Assembly: GCA_030683995.1 (NCBI GenBank)
Contig: JAUXPH010000048.1
Coordinates: forward strand, 62,001 to 126,000
Direction: 5' to 3'
DNA from: Lutibacter sp.
Lineage (GTDB): Bacteria; Bacteroidota; Bacteroidia; Flavobacteriales; Flavobacteriaceae
Length of the DNA stretch: 64,000 nt
Shown in pieces: positions 60,600 through 64,000 of the stretch. Numbering within the stretch: the first letter of the stretch is position 1; each line of letters starts with the position of its first letter. The notes below the pieces were generated by a model. That model saw only the letters and a list, made by a program, of their open reading frames with translations. It was not told where the DNA came from and made no database searches. Both the position numbers and the translations under genes were made by a program.

Positions 60600-62321
60600 A
60601 TGGGAATATTAGCGTGGACTTGGCTACTTGTAGGACTTTCATTTGCACTTTATATAGGAATTGCAATTTGGGCCAGAGCAGGAACTTCAAAAGAATTTTA
60701 TGTTGCGGGTGGCGGTGTGCACCCCGTAATGAATGGGATGGCAACAGCAGCCGACTGGATGTCGGCAGCATCATTTATCTCTTTGGCAGGTATTGTTTCC
60801 TTTACAGGATATGATGGCTCTGTGTATATTATGGGATGGACCGGCGGTTATGTGCTTTTGGCACTTTTACTGGCGCCTTATTTAAGAAAATTTGGAAAAT
60901 TTACGGTGCCAGATTTTATTGGGGACAGATATTATTCTAGCACCGCGCGTATTGTTGCGGTAATTTGTGCACTGATTGTGTCGTTTACTTATGTTGCCGG
61001 ACAAATGCGGGGCGTGGGAATTGTGTTTTCAAGATATTTGGAAGTGGAAATTGACACTGGCGTTTATATTGGAATGGCCATCGTTTTCTTTTATGCGGTA
61101 TTGGGCGGTATGAAAGGGATTACCTACACGCAAGTGGCACAATATTGTGTGTTGATATTTGCTTTTATGGTTCCAGCCATATTTATCTCGTTTCAAATGA
61201 CCGGAAATCCAATACCTCAGTTAGGATTTGGAAGTACTGGCGAAGACGGGGTCTATTTATTGGATAAATTGGACGGCTTGTCAACGCAACTTGGTTTTAA
61301 TGAATATACTTCCGGCAGTAAATCGATGATTGACGTTTTTGCCATAACTTTTGCTTTAATGGTTGGTACAGCCGGATTACCGCACGTAATTGTGCGTTTC
61401 TTTACGGTTCCTAAAGTTAAAGATGCACGTATTTCTGCAGGTTGGGCCTTATTGTTTATTTCAATTTTATATACCACTGTTCCTGCAGTTGCAGTTTTTG
61501 CAAGAACCAAATTGATTGAAACAGTGAGCAATGCAAAATATGCCGAATTGCCGCAATGGTTTGGCAACTGGGAAAAAACAGGACTGCTGAAATTTGATGA
61601 CAAAAATGCAGATGGCGTGGTGCAATATGTTGCTGATAAAGAAGTCAACGAATTAAGCATTGACAATGATATTATGGTACTTGCCAATCCTGAAATTGCA
61701 AATCTGCCTAACTGGGTGGTTGCTTTGGTTGGCGCCGGTGGTTTGGCAGCGGCACTTTCAACAGCCGCAGGGTTGTTGTTGGTAATAGCTTCCTCAATTT
61801 CACACGATTTAATTAAAAAATTAATCAAGCCTGATATTTCAGAAAAAGGTGAACTAATGGCAGCACGTATCAGTGCCGGTGTAGCCGTTTTTATTGCGGG
61901 TTATTTCGGTATCCATCCGCCGGGATTTGTCGCCGCGGTTGTGGCACTCGCATTTGGTTTGGCCGCCGCATCCTTTTTCCCGGCAATTTTATTGGGAATT
62001 TTTGACAAACGTATGAACAAAGAAGGTGCAGTTACCGGTATGATTATCGGTATCACTTTAATGTTGTACTATATGTTGAAATTCAAATTCGGAATTTTTG
62101 ACGGCGGAAAAGAAGCTGTGGCCGGACTTACAAAAGACTGGTGGTTTAATTTCGGAAATGGAGGGATTTCTCCAGAAGGTTTCGGAACAATAGCTATGGC
62201 TGTGAACTTTATATTTTCTGTAATTGTTTCAAGGTTAACGCCTGCGCCACCTCAAAATGTTCAGGAAATTGTTGAGCATATCAGAATTCCTAAAGGAGCT
62301 GGTGAGGCACACGTTCATTAG
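60600..62321 (+). CDS. Sodium/solute symporter (acetate-permease type)
   Basis: The product has 573 residues and about 13 membrane helices. SLC5 hallmarks: ATAADWMSAASFISLAG near the N-terminus, GYVLLALLLAPYLRKFGKFTVPDFIGDRYYS, MVGTAGLPHVIVRFFTVP and SISHDL. A loop (residues 325-360) has DDKNADGVVQYVADKE. It matches the VC_2705 acetate/short-chain acid symporter family. It follows DUF4212 by 24 nt and ends in a terminator. Confidence 0.93.
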   Translation: MGILAWTWLLVGLSFALYIGIAIWARAGTSKEFYVAGGGVHPVMNGMATAADWMSAASFISLAGIVSFTGYDGSVYIMGWTGGYVLLALLLAPYLRKFGKFTVPDFIGDRYYSSTARIVAVICALIVSFTYVAGQMRGVGIVFSRYLEVEIDTGVYIGMAIVFFYAVLGGMKGITYTQVAQYCVLIFAFMVPAIFISFQMTGNPIPQLGFGSTGEDGVYLLDKLDGLSTQLGFNEYTSGSKSMIDVFAITFALMVGTAGLPHVIVRFFTVPKVKDARISAGWALLFISILYTTVPAVAVFARTKLIETVSNAKYAELPQWFGNWEKTGLLKFDDKNADGVVQYVADKEVNELSIDNDIMVLANPEIANLPNWVVALVGAGGLAAALSTAAGLLLVIASSISHDLIKKLIKPDISEKGELMAARISAGVAVFIAGYFGIHPPGFVAAVVALAFGLAAASFFPAILLGIFDKRMNKEGAVTGMIIGITLMLYYMLKFKFGIFDGGKEAVAGLTKDWWFNFGNGGISPEGFGTIAMAVNFIFSVIVSRLTPAPPQNVQEIVEHIRIPKGAGEAHVH

Positions 62322-62338
62322 TAAATAATTTTAGGCAT

Positions 62339-62372
62339 AAAACAGCACTATTTTTTATAGTGCTGTTTTTTT
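62339..62372 (+). terminator. Terminator of the porin-symporter operon
   Basis: AACAGCACTA / TAGTGCTGTT hairpin followed by TTTTTTTAA; 20 nt after the stop. Confidence 0.9.
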
Positions 62373-62388
62373 AATATTTTACCAAATA

Positions 62389-62583
62389 GTGAAAAAAAGA
62401 CACCAACAAAAGTTAATTGTATTATCAATATTGTTATTGTGTTTGTTTAATGTGCCTATTTTGTTGATTTTTAACAGTAGCACAACATTTATTGGCTTGC
62501 CTGTACTTTATTTTTATATTTTCTTTATCTGGATCGTTAGCATTGTTGTTTCATATATCCTCTTAAAAAAGTATTATGAGTAG
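62389..62583 (+). CDS. Small membrane protein, GTG start
   Basis: The product has 64 residues from a GTG (MKKRHQQKLIVLSILLLCLF, then two membrane helices ending SYILLKKYYE). It overlaps the next start by 8 nt (ATGAGTAG), a coupled arrangement. It resembles the DUF3311 type of small subunits next to SLC5 proteins, which would suit the downstream SLC5-like domain. Confidence 0.8.
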   Translation: MKKRHQQKLIVLSILLLCLFNVPILLIFNSSTTFIGLPVLYFYIFFIWIVSIVVSYILLKKYYE

Positions 62584-64000
62584 TTTTTTGGTGATAGCTG
62601 TCATATTGGTCTATTTAGCCGTCATATTTTATGTGGCATATTGGGCTGAAAAAAACTCAAAAAGCCGATGGGTTAACAATCCGTATATTTATACACTTTC
62701 CTTGGCTGTTTACTGTACTGCCTGGACTTATTACGGAAGCGTTGGTTTGGCTTCAACCTCTGGCTTAAAATTCTTGACCATCTATTTAGGTCCTATTATT
62801 ATTATACCAACCTGGGTGATTTTAATGCGCAAAATTATTAGAATTTCAAAAGGAAATAAAATATCCACTTTGGCCGATTTTATTTCACTGAGATATGGAA
62901 ACGATCGTTTTTTGGGTGCCTTGGTGACTTTTATTTGTGTTTTGGCAATTGTGCCTTATATTTCATTGCAATTAAAAGCAATTTCTGAAACTTTTAACGT
63001 GATTACCAAGCATCATATTTCTGCGATTTCCATTTTAGATGACACTACTTTTTATATTGCGATTTTATTGGCAATTTTCGCCGCATTTTTCGGCACTCAG
63101 CATACAGATGCTTCTGAGCGACACAAAGGAATCATTACTGCAATAGCTTTAGAATCAGTTATAAAATTGGTGTTTTTTCTGGTGATAGGCATTTATGTCA
63201 CTTTTTATTTATTTAACGGTCCGTCCGATATTTACAATCAAGCTTCATTATTGCCAAATTTTAAAGCCCAACAAACCATCGATGGTTTAAACGGAGGCTT
63301 TAATTGGTTTTTGCTTAGTTTGTTGTCGATGATAGCTATTATGTTGTTGCCAAGGCAATTTCAGGTAACAGTGATTGAAAATGAACGTGAAAAATATTTA
63401 AAAAAGGTCATTTGGTTGTTTCCTTTATATTTATTGCTATTTAATGTTTTTGTGATATTTATTGCCTGGGGAGGAAATATCATATTTCAAAATCAACAAG
63501 TTGATGCGGATTTATTTACCTTGTTGTTGCCACTTCAAAATAACAATGAATTTTTAGCCTTGCTAGTTTTTTTAGGCGGATTTTCGGCAGCCATTTCTAT
63601 GGTGGTTATTTCATCGCTGGCATTGGCAACGATGTTAAGCAACAATTTAATTATTCCTTATGGATTTTTAAAGCGGTTCAGCAAATCCGAATCGGCTGAA
63701 AATACCGAATCCATTAAAAATATTCGGCGGATTTCAATTTTTTCACTGATTATCATCGCTTATTTCTTCTATAAAAGTTTCACGTTAGACCGCTCTTTGG
63801 TTTCCATTGGGTTGATATCATTTGTGTTGATAGCGCAATTGGCTCCAGCCTTTTTTGGTGGTTTGTTTTGGCGAAGAGGTTCATCCAAAGGAGCAAAATA
63901 TGGGATGATTACGGGATTTTCAATCACAGTTTACACCTTGTTAATTCCGTTAACCATTGAGTCACAATCAATAGCCTCCTCTTTTGTGAATGAAGGGTTG
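62576..64000 (+). CDS. SLC5-type transporter domain of a sensor kinase, partial
   Basis: The frame is open for 475 codons from the ATG at 62576 to the window edge. It begins MSSFLVIAVILVYLAVIFYVAYWAE and continues as a multi-pass SLC5-like domain (TAWTYYGSVGLASTSGLKFLTIYLGP; STLADFISLRYGN; FFGTQHTDASERHKGII; MLLPRQFQVTVIENE). The ASTSG...YLGP and LPRQF patterns are those of the CbrA/SLC5-STAC family, where the transporter is fused to PAS and kinase domains. The kinase part would lie beyond the window. Confidence 0.85.
   Translation, partial: MSSFLVIAVILVYLAVIFYVAYWAEKNSKSRWVNNPYIYTLSLAVYCTAWTYYGSVGLASTSGLKFLTIYLGPIIIIPTWVILMRKIIRISKGNKISTLADFISLRYGNDRFLGALVTFICVLAIVPYISLQLKAISETFNVITKHHISAISILDDTTFYIAILLAIFAAFFGTQHTDASERHKGIITAIALESVIKLVFFLVIGIYVTFYLFNGPSDIYNQASLLPNFKAQQTIDGLNGGFNWFLLSLLSMIAIMLLPRQFQVTVIENEREKYLKKVIWLFPLYLLLFNVFVIFIAWGGNIIFQNQQVDADLFTLLLPLQNNNEFLALLVFLGGFSAAISMVVISSLALATMLSNNLIIPYGFLKRFSKSESAENTESIKNIRRISIFSLIIIAYFFYKSFTLDRSLVSIGLISFVLIAQLAPAFFGGLFWRRGSSKGAKYGMITGFSITVYTLLIPLTIESQSIASSFVNEGL

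Noticed and set aside
61560-61660. EF-hand in the symporter loop (DKNADGVVQYVADKE)
   Set aside because: The first half of the calcium loop fits, but position 12 is Ala instead of Glu or Asp, so calcium binding is doubtful.

Overview
The window is chromosomal DNA from a low-GC member of the Bacteroidota, most likely the Flavobacteriia. This rests on many lipoproteins with flavobacterial lipoboxes, A-rich leaders instead of Shine-Dalgarno sites, -7 boxes of the TAnnTTTG type, the family repertoire (MtrA-like/DUF4346 protein, SLC5-fused sensor kinase, DUF4212/acetate-type symporter) and the interspersed repeat types. Three DUF3494 ice-binding proteins point to a cold or sea-ice lifestyle. No phage, CRISPR array or complete insertion sequence was seen. 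The species is not identified.

Layout. 0-5.8 kb: release-factor-like protein fragment, universal stress protein, small hypotheticals, an ArsC-fold protein and an MgtC/DUF4010 membrane protein. 6.3-20.6 kb: envelope and cold-stress block, nearly all on the minus strand: OmpA protein, three ice-binding lipoproteins, tiny membrane proteins, CsbD, the Mla phospholipid transporter and an OmpX-like barrel. 20.9-34.2 kb: stress block with a glycosyltransferase and GH130 pair, YtxH proteins, a repeat-rich hybrid kinase with its response regulator, an AraC regulator and Hsp20. 34.8-45.2 kb: LemA/M48 protease, a seven-PAS hybrid kinase, an MtrA-like protein and a TPR kinase/regulator pair. 45.5-58.1 kb: ordinary metabolism (MFS, tRNA-Ser, TauE/SafE exporter, aroC, class V aminotransferase, gltBD). 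58.5-64 kb: IS1-InsA-like regulator, porin, DUF4212 subunit, sodium/solute symporter and the start of a transporter-fused sensor kinase.

The strongest new signal is a promoter architecture repeated nine times between 6.6 and 31.5 kb. Two direct copies of a GTTACATAA half-site lie exactly 21 bp apart, the outer copy runs on into TTCACAC, and a YAnnTTTR -7 element sits at one fixed distance. It precedes all three ice-binding genes, csbD, mlaEFD, a ytxH gene, an OmpX-like barrel, a small membrane protein and a basic secreted protein. This looks like a co-regulated cold/envelope-stress regulon under one activator that I could not identify.

Other notable items: a MITE present twice with perfect 18-bp terminal inverted repeats and 10-bp target duplications, each copy inserted in another repeat; a kinase linker of fifteen 21-residue units whose single-copy version occurs in a neighbouring kinase; a LOV-like PAS domain with the adduct-type cysteine; a GH130 enzyme with a triplicated insert; and several genes too short for routine calling.
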